Part shown: positions 1 through 6,754 of the stretch, one piece after another
How the letters are laid out: each line of letters opens with the position of its first letter
Numbering within the stretch: the stretch's first letter is position 1
Source: Spirochaetes bacterium RIFOXYC1_FULL_54_7
GTDB lineage: Bacteria; Spirochaetota; Spirochaetia; Treponematales; UBA12059
Direction: 5' to 3'
Length of the DNA stretch: 8,543 nt
Assembly: GCA_001830645.1 (NCBI GenBank)
Contig: MIBM01000009.1
Location: forward strand, 7,858 to 16,400
Position numbers and translations under genes: made by a program
Notes under the pieces: model-generated
Databases searched by the model: none
The model's input: the letters and a program-made list of their open reading frames with translations, nothing else
Told to the model about the DNA's origin: nothing

Positions 1-592
1 CCGGCACCGGATTGGCAAAATAATCCTGGGGATAACGCCCCTTGAAAAGGGTACTGTACTCGGCCGTATAGAACCACGAAAGATCGTGGTTCATGAACTC
101 ACTGTTGTAGGTGGCAAAAGCGGGAAGCCCATGCAGCATCCCATACGCATCATGGGTCGCGATGTCGAATAGGGAACAGCAGACCAGAGTGGCAAGCCAG
201 GGCAGGGGAGGTGCTCCTGCCGCGACCCGCCTGTCATTGAAGGACTTGTGCAGGGCAGGTAGACGTTCATGCACAAACACATGTCCGGTTTCCATAGGAT
301 GGCCCCAGTCAGGATGTTCTGCCCAGGCTCCCGCTATGATGGTAGAAAACTCTTTCATAGCTTCAAGCCTGGGCTCATAGCCGAGGGTGGATGGCCATAC
401 CCAGGCAACGCTTAGCGGTGTCTCGCCCCAACCCTCCGCAACATTTCCATGATGGTCTTCCACCCTGACAAGGGTCCTCGCGCAGGTTGTATGGGTCGTG
501 ATCTCGGGTCCGAACTTGAGGGGTATCCTGGTTTTTATGGGCAGGAAGTATAAAGAAACATTCCGTACCCGGATGTCGCGGTCATGTGCCAT
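1..592 (-). CDS. Enolase-superfamily (mandelate racemase/muconate lactonizing-like) protein, N-terminal part
   Basis: The reading frame is open from an ATG at 592 to the window edge, giving 197 residues with no stop; the C-terminal part lies outside. Residues 8-60 look like the capping domain of enolase-superfamily enzymes: VSLYFLPIKTRIPLKFG, then a TCARTLVRVED strand and the GNVAEGWGETPLS segment. Residues 130-155 (PWLATLVCCSLFDIATHDAYG) resemble the helix leading into the barrel, where families carry the conserved A..D.A..D pattern. Enzymes of this superfamily abstract a proton alpha to a carboxylate (dehydratases, epimerases, cycloisomerases). The barrel with the catalytic Lys and the metal ligands is not in the window, so no substrate can be given. 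The start is firm: an in-frame TGA lies two codons upstream and no other ATG/GTG/TTG occurs before residue 43, well inside the domain. The gene is divergent from the ROK regulator, so it may be under that regulator's control; a link to sugar-acid metabolism is inference. Confidence 0.82.
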   Translation of the reverse strand, partial: MAHDRDIRVRNVSLYFLPIKTRIPLKFGPEITTHTTCARTLVRVEDHHGNVAEGWGETPLSVAWVWPSTLGYEPRLEAMKEFSTIIAGAWAEHPDWGHPMETGHVFVHERLPALHKSFNDRRVAAGAPPLPWLATLVCCSLFDIATHDAYGMLHGLPAFATYNSEFMNHDLSWFYTAEYSTLFKGRYPQDYFANPVP

Positions 593-598
593 GGATCA

Positions 599-626
599 AC
601 TATACCACGACCTCCCATTTTGTCAA
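599..626 (-). promoter_or_regulatory. Sigma70-type promoter of the enolase-like gene, possibly giving a leaderless mRNA
   Basis: Read on the minus strand there is a perfect -35 TTGACA (621-626), a 16-bp spacer and a -10 TATAGT (599-604). Only six bases (593-598) separate the -10 from the ATG at 592, so the expected +1 is the A of the start codon. The only purine-rich ribosome-binding-like string, GGGAGG (612-617), lies inside the promoter spacer about 20 nt from the ATG and would not be transcribed. The hexamers are seen directly; leaderlessness is inferred. Confidence 0.62.
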
Positions 627-729
627 CGTTCTTTACAAATAACATTCCATCTTGCCGGAAATATGGTATCATCATGGAAGGCAAGGCTTTAATGACAAAG
701 CGATCAAAGCAAGGCACATGGAGCTCGGC

Positions 730-1983
730 ATGAGAGACAGACGGCCAATAATTGTTCCCGACACCATCAACATCGAGGCTGTACTCTCCGTAGTCGGCGG
801 ACTGAAGGCCTCTACCAGGGCAGCCGTTGCAAGAAAGCTGGCTCTGAGCCGGACGACAGTCTCAACCATAGTCACAAAATTGCTTGCCCTGGGTTTGATT
901 GCCGAAAAAAACATACAGATCGAAGGCCGCGGCAGACCCGGCATCATACTGGACCTGGACGACACACGATGGAAAGCCATCGGAGCAGAATACCATTCAG
1001 GAAAATGGTCTTTTGTGGCCACGAATCTCAAAGGCAAAATCCTTGCAGACCAGACCTTGAAAGTCCAGCTTGCCAGCCCTGAAGCCTTTCTGGATAGTCT
1101 GATAACCGGATTGAGGAGTTTCATGGACACGGTCCCCGGGAGCATTCTGCCGGCTGTTGGGATCGGCGCACCTGGCCTGGTGGACTGCGACCGTGGCATC
1201 ATCATCAGGGCTGACGATCTGGGATGGAAGCAAGTGGACGTCGGTCCGGCAGTCGAGAAGAAACTTGGACTGGAAGCCCTGCTCATCAACCGCAACCGTG
1301 CAAGCGGGCTTGCAGAAGCCAGGTTCGGCGCAGGACGCGGAGTGCACAGCCTGGTGTACATCGGAATCGGGACGGGAATCAGCGCAGCCCTCATAAATGC
1401 AGGAGAACTGATGAACGGAAGCTCCTTCAGCGCCGGCGAGATCGGTCACATCATCATGGACACCGCGGGCCCGGTCTGCGGTTGCGGCAAACGGGGCTGC
1501 CTTCATGTCTATGCCTCGGGAAGCGCGATGGGTGAACGTGCTGCTTCCCTGATAGAATCGGGCAGGACCTCAAGCCTGATGGCCCTGGCAGCAGCCAAAG
1601 CGGAAGCCAGGGAGGCAGGCGGGAGCGGAAAGTTTGCGGGAATGCCGGAGCTTTCTGGGGAGGCTGTCTGTGCCGCCGCCGCGGAGGGCGATGAACTGGC
1701 GCTCGAATGCCTGTCCGAGGCCGCACGCTTCCTTGGTCTTGGTATTGCCAACATCATCAATACCTTCAATCCAGATAAAATCGTAATAGGAGGTCCGCTA
1801 GGTCTCATGGATGGTCCATTGGTCGACCTTGTCCGGATCCAGGCCGCCAGCTGGGCCATGCCCCACGCCTTCAATGCGGTTACCATAGAACGCGGTCGGC
1901 TTGGAGATTACGTTGGTGCCCTGGGAGCTGCCTGCCGTGTCCTTGACCGGAAGTACACCTTTGCACTCAGAGGAGAATACTGA
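730..1983 (+). CDS. ROK-family transcriptional repressor with degenerate kinase site
   Basis: This is a NagC/Mlc/XylR-type regulator of about 417 residues, the usual ROK-repressor length. An N-terminal winged helix-turn-helix spans residues 13-74 (NIEAVLSVVGG, then SRTTVSTIV as recognition helix, then the GRGRPGIIL wing). The ROK sugar-binding domain follows, with GIGAPGLVD, GIGTGISAAL and the zinc site: the EIGH histidine (H240) plus CGCGKRGC cysteines (C250, C252, C257). Kinase features are lost: the DxGGT phosphate motif reads EYHSG, and the catalytic Asp of the NDANAA motif is Arg (NRNRAS). It should therefore bind a sugar or phosphosugar without phosphorylating it. I prefer the ATG at 730 because GGAG sits six bases upstream. 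ATG 718 has only a close AAGG, and a TTG at 652 is open but adds unlikely residues. It is co-transcribed with the next gene, whose ATG directly follows its TGA. Ligand unknown; NagC-like, Mlc-like and xylose-type subtypes cannot be separated here. Confidence 0.9.
   Translation: MRDRRPIIVPDTINIEAVLSVVGGLKASTRAAVARKLALSRTTVSTIVTKLLALGLIAEKNIQIEGRGRPGIILDLDDTRWKAIGAEYHSGKWSFVATNLKGKILADQTLKVQLASPEAFLDSLITGLRSFMDTVPGSILPAVGIGAPGLVDCDRGIIIRADDLGWKQVDVGPAVEKKLGLEALLINRNRASGLAEARFGAGRGVHSLVYIGIGTGISAALINAGELMNGSSFSAGEIGHIIMDTAGPVCGCGKRGCLHVYASGSAMGERAASLIESGRTSSLMALAAAKAEAREAGGSGKFAGMPELSGEAVCAAAAEGDELALECLSEAARFLGLGIANIINTFNPDKIVIGGPLGLMDGPLVDLVRIQAASWAMPHAFNAVTIERGRLGDYVGALGAACRVLDRKYTFALRGEY
1971..1976 (+). 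promoter_or_regulatory. Ribosome binding site of the LacI-SBP fusion gene
   Basis: AGGAGA lies seven bases upstream of the ATG at 1984, inside the last codons of the ROK gene. The stop and start are contiguous (TGAATG), so the two regulators are probably translationally coupled and made in a linked ratio. The site also fixes the start of the fusion protein at the LacI helix-turn-helix, right where the family begins. Confidence 0.7.
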
Positions 1984-4218
1984 ATGCCAACCATCAAGGA
2001 CATCGCACAACTGGCCGGCGTGTCACAGGGCACCGTCTCCAACGTGCTCAATGGCAAGGGCATTGTAAGCAGCAGCAAGATCAAACTTGTGCAGAATGCT
2101 GCCGCAACCCTTGGTTACACCGTCAATGAAAGGGCCAAGATCCTCCGGAAGGGCAAGGGGAAGATCCTAGCCGTCATCCTGCCCAATATCCGGGTACGCA
2201 ACTATGTCGATTTCTACCTCTCCTTCAAATCCCATGCCGAGAGCCAGGGGTTCAGGGTCCTGCAATACATTTCCAGTGATAATCCTGAAACAGAACGCGA
2301 GGCTTTGGCCCAGATACGCTCCGAGATGGTATCGGGACTGGCTGTATTTTCATGCCTCGGCAATAGCATCTCAACCTATCGGGATGCCGGCTTTCCCGAT
2401 CATGAAGTTCTGTTCGTGGAACGGGATCCCCTGGAGCAGTGTAATTTCATCGGCTTTGATTATGCGCTCTGCGGTTCGGAACTGGCAGGACTCGCCATCA
2501 GGAAAGCACACAAGACCCTTGCGGTCATCACCGACAACACTGATTTTTCAAACGAGGCTGCCTTCCTTGACTCATTCAGGAAGACCGTTGAATCCGGAGC
2601 CGGCCACACCGTGACCCACATCCAGACCGACTTGTTCAGGAAGAACCAGAGTGCCATCCAGATCTTCGCCACCGGCACACCGGATGGCATATTCTGTTCA
2701 AACCATGATTTTGCGCAGACCATCAAGGATGTATGGGAAAACTTCCACCCTTCTGCCCGGACATCGATCTATACCATCTCGCCGGTATTCACCATGCCGG
2801 AAAGCAGTTATACCAAGTATGAACTCAATTACCGGCTGATGGGGCAGACTTCAGCAAAGTTCCTGGTATCAAACCAGGAGGAGTATAAAACAGGAGAGCG
2901 CACCATCCTGCATAACACTGGCTTAAGGAACTGGAGCAGTGCCGCCCCAGCCAACCCGCCCGGATCAGGCTACAAACCAGGTTTCAAACAAGACTCAAAA
3001 CTCAGGCTCCTGACCCTGGAGAGTCCAGCCGCGGAAGCCATGAAGACCCTCTCCCTGATCTATTCCCACGCAACCGGCGTGGAAGTGGATGTATCCGTAT
3101 TCTCCTACCAGGATATCCACAGCGTTTTCGATTCAATGGAAACATCGAGTTCCTACGATGTGGTACGGCTGGATGTTACCTGGCTCTCGTGGTATGCGGG
3201 CAGGATACTGCGGCCACTTGAAGGCATAGACCCAGGCATCACAAACATCCTTGATACCTTTGTCGATGGCATAGAGAGGAAGTATTCCTTTGTCGGAAAC
3301 ACCCTCTATGCGATTCCGGTATCTCCTAGCAACCAAATATTATTCTACCGGAAAGACCTTTTTGAAAGCACCGTACTCAAGCGCCTGTTCCACGAAGAGT
3401 TCAAGAGCAGGCTGGCCCCTCCACGGGACTTTACGGAGTACAACCGTATCGCACGGTTCTTCACAAAATCCATTTTTCCGCAGTCACCGGTCGATCATGG
3501 GAGCACGGTAACCCTTGGCAGTGCCGGCGTTGCAGCCACCGAATTCCTTACCCGCTATTTAAGTTACACTGATTCTCTCTTCACATCTGCCGGCCATATC
3601 ATGCTGACCAGCCATCATGCGCTCAAGGCTCTGACTGACCTGGTGGAACTGAAGCAGTACACCAAGGCAGAGCCGTGCGACTGGTGGACAAGTGCCGCAC
3701 GGGAATTCTCCGAAGGAAATGTCGCTATGACCATCCTGTACAGCAATTTCGCTTCCGGAATACTGCACAAGGAATCGAAGGTCATCAACAAGATCGGGTA
3801 TGCGGTGGTTCCAGGCAGCAATTCCATAATCGGTGGCGGTACACTCGGTGTTTCTAGATTCAGCAAGCAACCGGAATTGGCCCTGTCCTTCATACGCTGG
3901 CTGTGCAGTGAACCGATTTCATCTGCCCTCAGCCTGCTTGGCAGTGTGCCGGCATGCAAACAGTCCTTTGACAACTACGAGATTGTGGATACCTACCCCT
4001 GGCTGGATCTCTCAAGGAAGTGCTTCTCCCGTTCCCACTACCAGAGGACACCCTTCAATGACAACAGGCCCTTTGACGAACACCGTTTCCTGGGCATCCT
4101 GGGCACCGCTGTGAAGTCTGCCTACAACGGCTGTGCAAGTCCACTGGAGGCACTCCGGAACGCACAGGGACAGTACGAGGCGATCGAGTCGGAACTCCTC
4201 GGCTCTTCCCGCTCCTGA
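1984..4218 (+). CDS. LacI-family regulator fused to a cytoplasmic family-1 ABC solute-binding domain
   Basis: One uninterrupted 744-residue frame, about twice a normal LacI protein (~340). Residues 2-48 are a canonical LacI helix-turn-helix (TIKDIAQLAGVSQGTVSNVLN) followed by the hinge helix (AKILRKGKGKIL), whose Leu54 would wedge into a central CpG. Residues 60-315 are a divergent type-1 periplasmic-binding fold (AVILPNI, the GFDY segment in place of the usual DN, DGIFCSNHD). A Pro/Gly-rich linker spans about 318-337. Residues 338-744 are a second binding protein of the UgpB/MalE-like family: GNTLYAIPVSPSNQILFYRKDLFE (437-460), FSEGNVAMTILYSN (575-588), GGGTLGVSRFSK then ELALSFIRWL (617-640). 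There is no signal peptide or membrane segment, so the solute-binding domain must work in the cytoplasm, presumably as a second sensor. It forms an operon with the ROK repressor and converges on an importer operon that carries a LacI-type operator. Similar fusions may exist in spirochaetes and Firmicutes; I know of no characterised member. Ligands unknown. Confidence 0.9.
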   Translation: MPTIKDIAQLAGVSQGTVSNVLNGKGIVSSSKIKLVQNAAATLGYTVNERAKILRKGKGKILAVILPNIRVRNYVDFYLSFKSHAESQGFRVLQYISSDNPETEREALAQIRSEMVSGLAVFSCLGNSISTYRDAGFPDHEVLFVERDPLEQCNFIGFDYALCGSELAGLAIRKAHKTLAVITDNTDFSNEAAFLDSFRKTVESGAGHTVTHIQTDLFRKNQSAIQIFATGTPDGIFCSNHDFAQTIKDVWENFHPSARTSIYTISPVFTMPESSYTKYELNYRLMGQTSAKFLVSNQEEYKTGERTILHNTGLRNWSSAAPANPPGSGYKPGFKQDSKLRLLTLESPAAEAMKTLSLIYSHATGVEVDVSVFSYQDIHSVFDSMETSSSYDVVRLDVTWLSWYAGRILRPLEGIDPGITNILDTFVDGIERKYSFVGNTLYAIPVSPSNQILFYRKDLFESTVLKRLFHEEFKSRLAPPRDFTEYNRIARFFTKSIFPQSPVDHGSTVTLGSAGVAATEFLTRYLSYTDSLFTSAGHIMLTSHHALKALTDLVELKQYTKAEPCDWWTSAAREFSEGNVAMTILYSNFASGILHKESKVINKIGYAVVPGSNSIIGGGTLGVSRFSKQPELALSFIRWLCSEPISSALSLLGSVPACKQSFDNYEIVDTYPWLDLSRKCFSRSHYQRTPFNDNRPFDEHRFLGILGTAVKSAYNGCASPLEALRNAQGQYEAIESELLGSSRS

Positions 4219-4254
4219 GTCGGAATCACTGCTGGTCCGGATCGATACAGGTTT

Positions 4255-4272
4255 GGTTCAACACAGGTTCAA
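4255..4272. repeat. Short direct repeat in the convergent gene junction
   Basis: GGTTCAA occurs twice (4255-4261 and 4266-4272), 11 bp apart, in the 50-bp gap between the converging fusion gene and MBL gene; the second copy covers the MBL stop codon. The gap has no GC-rich stem followed by a T-run on either strand, so no intrinsic terminator is visible. The repeat may be chance. Confidence 0.3.
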
Positions 4273-4958
4273 ATAAGTTTCACCAGCGAGAAACCCTTCT
4301 CACCCAGCAAGTTCCGGTAATCCGTATCAAGATGTATACACGAGACACGTTTGCGTTCTTCCCTCTGGAAGGTGGCTTCCATGTAGGCAAGGGTCCCATG
4401 CGTCGGATGATCACTGGTCACAAGACTGGTATCCTGATAGATGTGATGTATCTGCCCTTTCCGGAACGCATCAAGAACCTGTGGAGGAATAGTGGTCGCA
4501 TCACCGCTGTAATACACAGCATCCCCTTCGGCAGAGATTATGTAACCAAAACAAGCCATATCATCCACATGGTCTACCCGTATCGGCTCGAACCGGACAG
4601 GTTCAGCAGGCCCCTGTGGAATACGCTCAAGGTACTCGTAACATTTCCGTTTGATCCCCATCAGGTCCAGCAACTGCACGATGGTATCCAGGGGATGGAC
4701 TATGCGTATCTTTTTTTCAAGGACCAGGTAACAATATGACACCAGGGATCCGAGGCTGCCCACATGATCGCAATGAAGATGGGTGATCACCACCGTGACT
4801 TCAGTTGCGTCCCTGAGTGCAGAAAGATCCCAGTATTTTCCGAAGGCTGTCTCGCCGCAGTCGATGATATACAACCGGTCGCCCAGAGTAAAAAAGGCAT
4901 TCGAGTTTTCCAGGACCGGATTGAAAGCAGAGCCCGTGCCGACAAAGGTGAGTTCCAT
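4269..4958 (-). CDS. RNase Z-like metallo-beta-lactamase-fold hydrolase
   Basis: A 229-residue single-domain MBL-fold protein. It opens with the ELTFVGTGSAF strand-loop typical of the RNase Z/PhnP/arylsulfatase-like branch. The metal-binding motif is THLHCDHVGSLG (H60, H62, D64, H65), followed by H130 in VDHVDDMACFGYII, D153 in YYSGDAT and H209 in CIHLDTD: a complete two-metal set. H184 and H187 in SDHPTHGTL resemble the extra histidines of RNase Z-like phosphodiesterases. At about 230 residues it lacks room for the RNase Z exosite arm, so tRNA processing is unlikely. A small-molecule phosphodiesterase, lactonase or similar hydrolase fits better. It is cytoplasmic (no signal peptide). It is the last gene of the importer operon, 15 nt after the permease stop, with AAAAGGA (4966-4972) seven bases before its ATG, so it probably acts on the imported compound. 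Substrate unknown. Confidence 0.85.
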   Translation of the reverse strand: MELTFVGTGSAFNPVLENSNAFFTLGDRLYIIDCGETAFGKYWDLSALRDATEVTVVITHLHCDHVGSLGSLVSYCYLVLEKKIRIVHPLDTIVQLLDLMGIKRKCYEYLERIPQGPAEPVRFEPIRVDHVDDMACFGYIISAEGDAVYYSGDATTIPPQVLDAFRKGQIHHIYQDTSLVTSDHPTHGTLAYMEATFQREERKRVSCIHLDTDYRNLLGEKGFSLVKLI

Positions 4959-4973
4959 TGTTCAGTCCTTTTG

Positions 4974-5804
4974 CTATTTGATTCCCGAGCTTATAAAACT
5001 GTTGATGAACTTCTTCTGGAATATGAAGAAGGCTATTACCAGAGGCATGCTGATTATGAAGGTAGCCGCACAGACATTTGCCCACTGCATGACAGCCTCT
5101 TTTGATTTTGCAAAGAGCGCCAGGCCTACAGTGAGGGTCCGGTTCTCTGTGGAATTGGTCACGATCAGGGGCCAGAGGAAATTGTTCCAGTGATAACTGA
5201 TAGAGACCAGACCAAAGGAGATATAGGCCGCCCTGGAACTGGGTACATAGATGTTGGTTATCACCTGGAAGGTATTGCAGCCATCTATGACCGCGGCTTC
5301 GGAAAGCGCAGCCGGTATGGTCTTGAACATCTGTCTCAACAGGAAAATTCCAAAAGCACTGCCAAAGAAGGGAATCATGATCCCCAGCTTTGTATCCGTC
5401 AGACCAAGATCGCCAAGAGTCATGTAGTTGGGGCTGATGAGTACATCGTTGGGAATTATCAACTGTATGAATATGATAATGAACATCAGCTTCTCGCCCT
5501 TGAACTTCAGGACTGCCAGCGCATACGCCGCCATGGTCACCGTTACAAACTGCACCGAGAAGGTCCCTGCCACCACGATCATGGTGTTCATGTAATACCG
5601 CCCGAAAGGAACCGCATTCCAGACATAGCGCAGGTTTTCAAAGGTGGGCCGTGTATGTGGAATCAGCGACATGGTATAAGAACCTTCGGTGAACGCGGTC
5701 CCTATCATCCATACCAGGGGAACCAGCCATGCCAGCGCCAGGACAACAGCTACAAGATTAAGAAGGATATGCTTGTGCGTCTTCATGATGTTACCAGCCC
5801 TCAT
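4974..5804 (-). CDS. ABC sugar importer permease, MalG/UgpE-like
   Basis: A 276-residue inner-membrane permease of the CUT1 carbohydrate/glycerophosphate importer family. About six hydrophobic helices are visible: near 11-33, 74-98, 106-127, 139-160, 193-215 and 243-264. The cytoplasmic EAA loop that docks on the ATPase is at 168-188 (SEAAVIDGCNTF...IYVP, with the conserved E169, D174 and G175). The N-terminal KTHKHILLNLVAVVLALAWLVPLVWMI and the GSYTMSLIPH...TFENLRYVW segment are typical of the MalG half. It pairs with the MalF-like permease encoded just upstream, with one base between that gene's stop and this ATG. The start is uncertain: ATG 5804 has no usable ribosome site and would rely on coupling, while ATG 5786 (M7) has GAGGG about 11 bases upstream and matches the usual family N-terminus. 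Substrate is set by the partner binding protein. Confidence 0.92.
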   Translation of the reverse strand: MRAGNIMKTHKHILLNLVAVVLALAWLVPLVWMIGTAFTEGSYTMSLIPHTRPTFENLRYVWNAVPFGRYYMNTMIVVAGTFSVQFVTVTMAAYALAVLKFKGEKLMFIIIFIQLIIPNDVLISPNYMTLGDLGLTDTKLGIMIPFFGSAFGIFLLRQMFKTIPAALSEAAVIDGCNTFQVITNIYVPSSRAAYISFGLVSISYHWNNFLWPLIVTNSTENRTLTVGLALFAKSKEAVMQWANVCAATFIISMPLVIAFFIFQKKFINSFISSGIK

Positions 5805-5805
5805 C

Positions 5806-6720
5806 CTAGTTGTAGTGGATCCTGCTGTCGGCGTTCACGAACTGTATCATCGCAATCGCCAGCATGATCACCAGCATGACTACCGTCAGGGCCGAAGCCT
5901 TTGCCTGGTCAAACCAGGCAAACCCCTGCTGATAGATATGGTAAAGCAACATCGTGCTCCCATTGTTGGGGCCACCCTCGGTCATGATTACAATATGGTC
6001 CACAAGCTTCACGCTGTTGGTAAGCGCGATGGTGGACACGAACAACAGGGTGGGTCCAAGAAGAGGCAGCGTTATCTTGCGGAACATGGTGAACGGACTT
6101 GCACCGTCTATCGTCGCTGCCTCGTATAATTCGCCTGAAATATTCTGTAGACCGGACAGGAAAAAAATCATCAGGTATCCGGCTTCCTTCCACACATACA
6201 TGAAGGACATCGCAGGAATCACTGTTTCCCTGTATGAAAGGACATTCATCGCCTTCAATCCAACCGCCATCAGTAACTGGTCAAGCATGCCCGATTCCGC
6301 CATGTAGATGAACATCCAGATGCTGGCAATTGCTATCATAGGCATGATCACAGGATAGAAGAACGAAGTCCGGATGAAACCGACCCCATGGATCTTAGTA
6401 TTCACTATCATGGCCAGCCCAAGGCCTATCACCATGCTTGGCAGCACGGTCAGGAAAGAAAAATACAGCGTATTGCCCATGATCTTCCAGAACAAGGCAG
6501 ACTTTGCAAAATTGATATAGTTCTCAAGCCCTATGAATTCAGGAGAACGCATACCGAACTCGTACTGAGTCAAACCAAGAAAGAAACTACGGAGGATGGG
6601 GAACACCGTGAAGGTCAACAGGAACACCAGGGACGGAGCAAGTAAAATCCAGGCCTTGAGGTTGGTCTTCATTCCCCTGGAAAGCCTTACTGCATAGCCC
6701 CTGGTCAGTGTCGTTTTCAT
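5806..6720 (-). CDS. ABC sugar importer permease, MalF/UgpA-like
   Basis: A 304-residue inner-membrane permease, the first of the two CUT1 permease subunits. Visible hydrophobic helices include KAWILLAPSLVFLLTFTVFPIL (about 22-43), NTLYFSFLTVLPSMVIGLGLAM, FFYPVIMPMIAIASIWMFIYM, SFMYVWKEAGYLMIFFLSGL, LGPTLLFVSTIALTNSV and the last near 277-296. The EAA loop is at about 199-219 (YEAATIDGASPFTMFRKITLP), a near-consensus match. The DHIVIMTEGGPNNGSTMLLYHIY segment is typical of UgpA/MalF partners. I chose ATG 6720 over the adjoining GTG 6723 because GGAGGAA (6728-6734) is seven bases from the ATG but only four from the GTG. It follows the binding-protein gene by about 34 bp with no terminator in between, so the same transcript is expected. 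Confidence 0.93.
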   Translation of the reverse strand: MKTTLTRGYAVRLSRGMKTNLKAWILLAPSLVFLLTFTVFPILRSFFLGLTQYEFGMRSPEFIGLENYINFAKSALFWKIMGNTLYFSFLTVLPSMVIGLGLAMIVNTKIHGVGFIRTSFFYPVIMPMIAIASIWMFIYMAESGMLDQLLMAVGLKAMNVLSYRETVIPAMSFMYVWKEAGYLMIFFLSGLQNISGELYEAATIDGASPFTMFRKITLPLLGPTLLFVSTIALTNSVKLVDHIVIMTEGGPNNGSTMLLYHIYQQGFAWFDQAKASALTVVMLVIMLAIAMIQFVNADSRIHYN

Positions 6721-6754
6721 CACGGTGTTCCTCCATCAAAACCTGCAAGCCCTC

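Noticed and set aside
619..639. TTTGT...ACAAA inverted repeat around AACGTT in the divergent region, as an operator for ROK or the LacI fusion
   Set aside because: The outer arms and the inner AACGTT do not share a centre, and the half-sites do not match the strong operator at 8135-8158; too weak to call.
652..729. TTG at 652 as start of the ROK protein
   Set aside because: The extra 26 residues lack family resemblance and no ribosome site fits; ATG 730 has GGAG at the right distance, with 718 as the second choice.
672..1394. 240-residue open frame on the minus strand opposite the ROK gene
   Set aside because: It is the antisense frame of a clear ROK gene, with biased Ser/Arg/Pro composition and no recognisable domain.
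4219..4268. Intrinsic terminator between the convergent operons
   Set aside because: Only weak stems (such as around TCCGGA) and no T-run on either strand.
5190..5867. 225-residue plus-strand frame opposite the permease genes
   Set aside because: Antisense to two clear permease genes, rich in His/Arg/Gln with no membrane or domain pattern.
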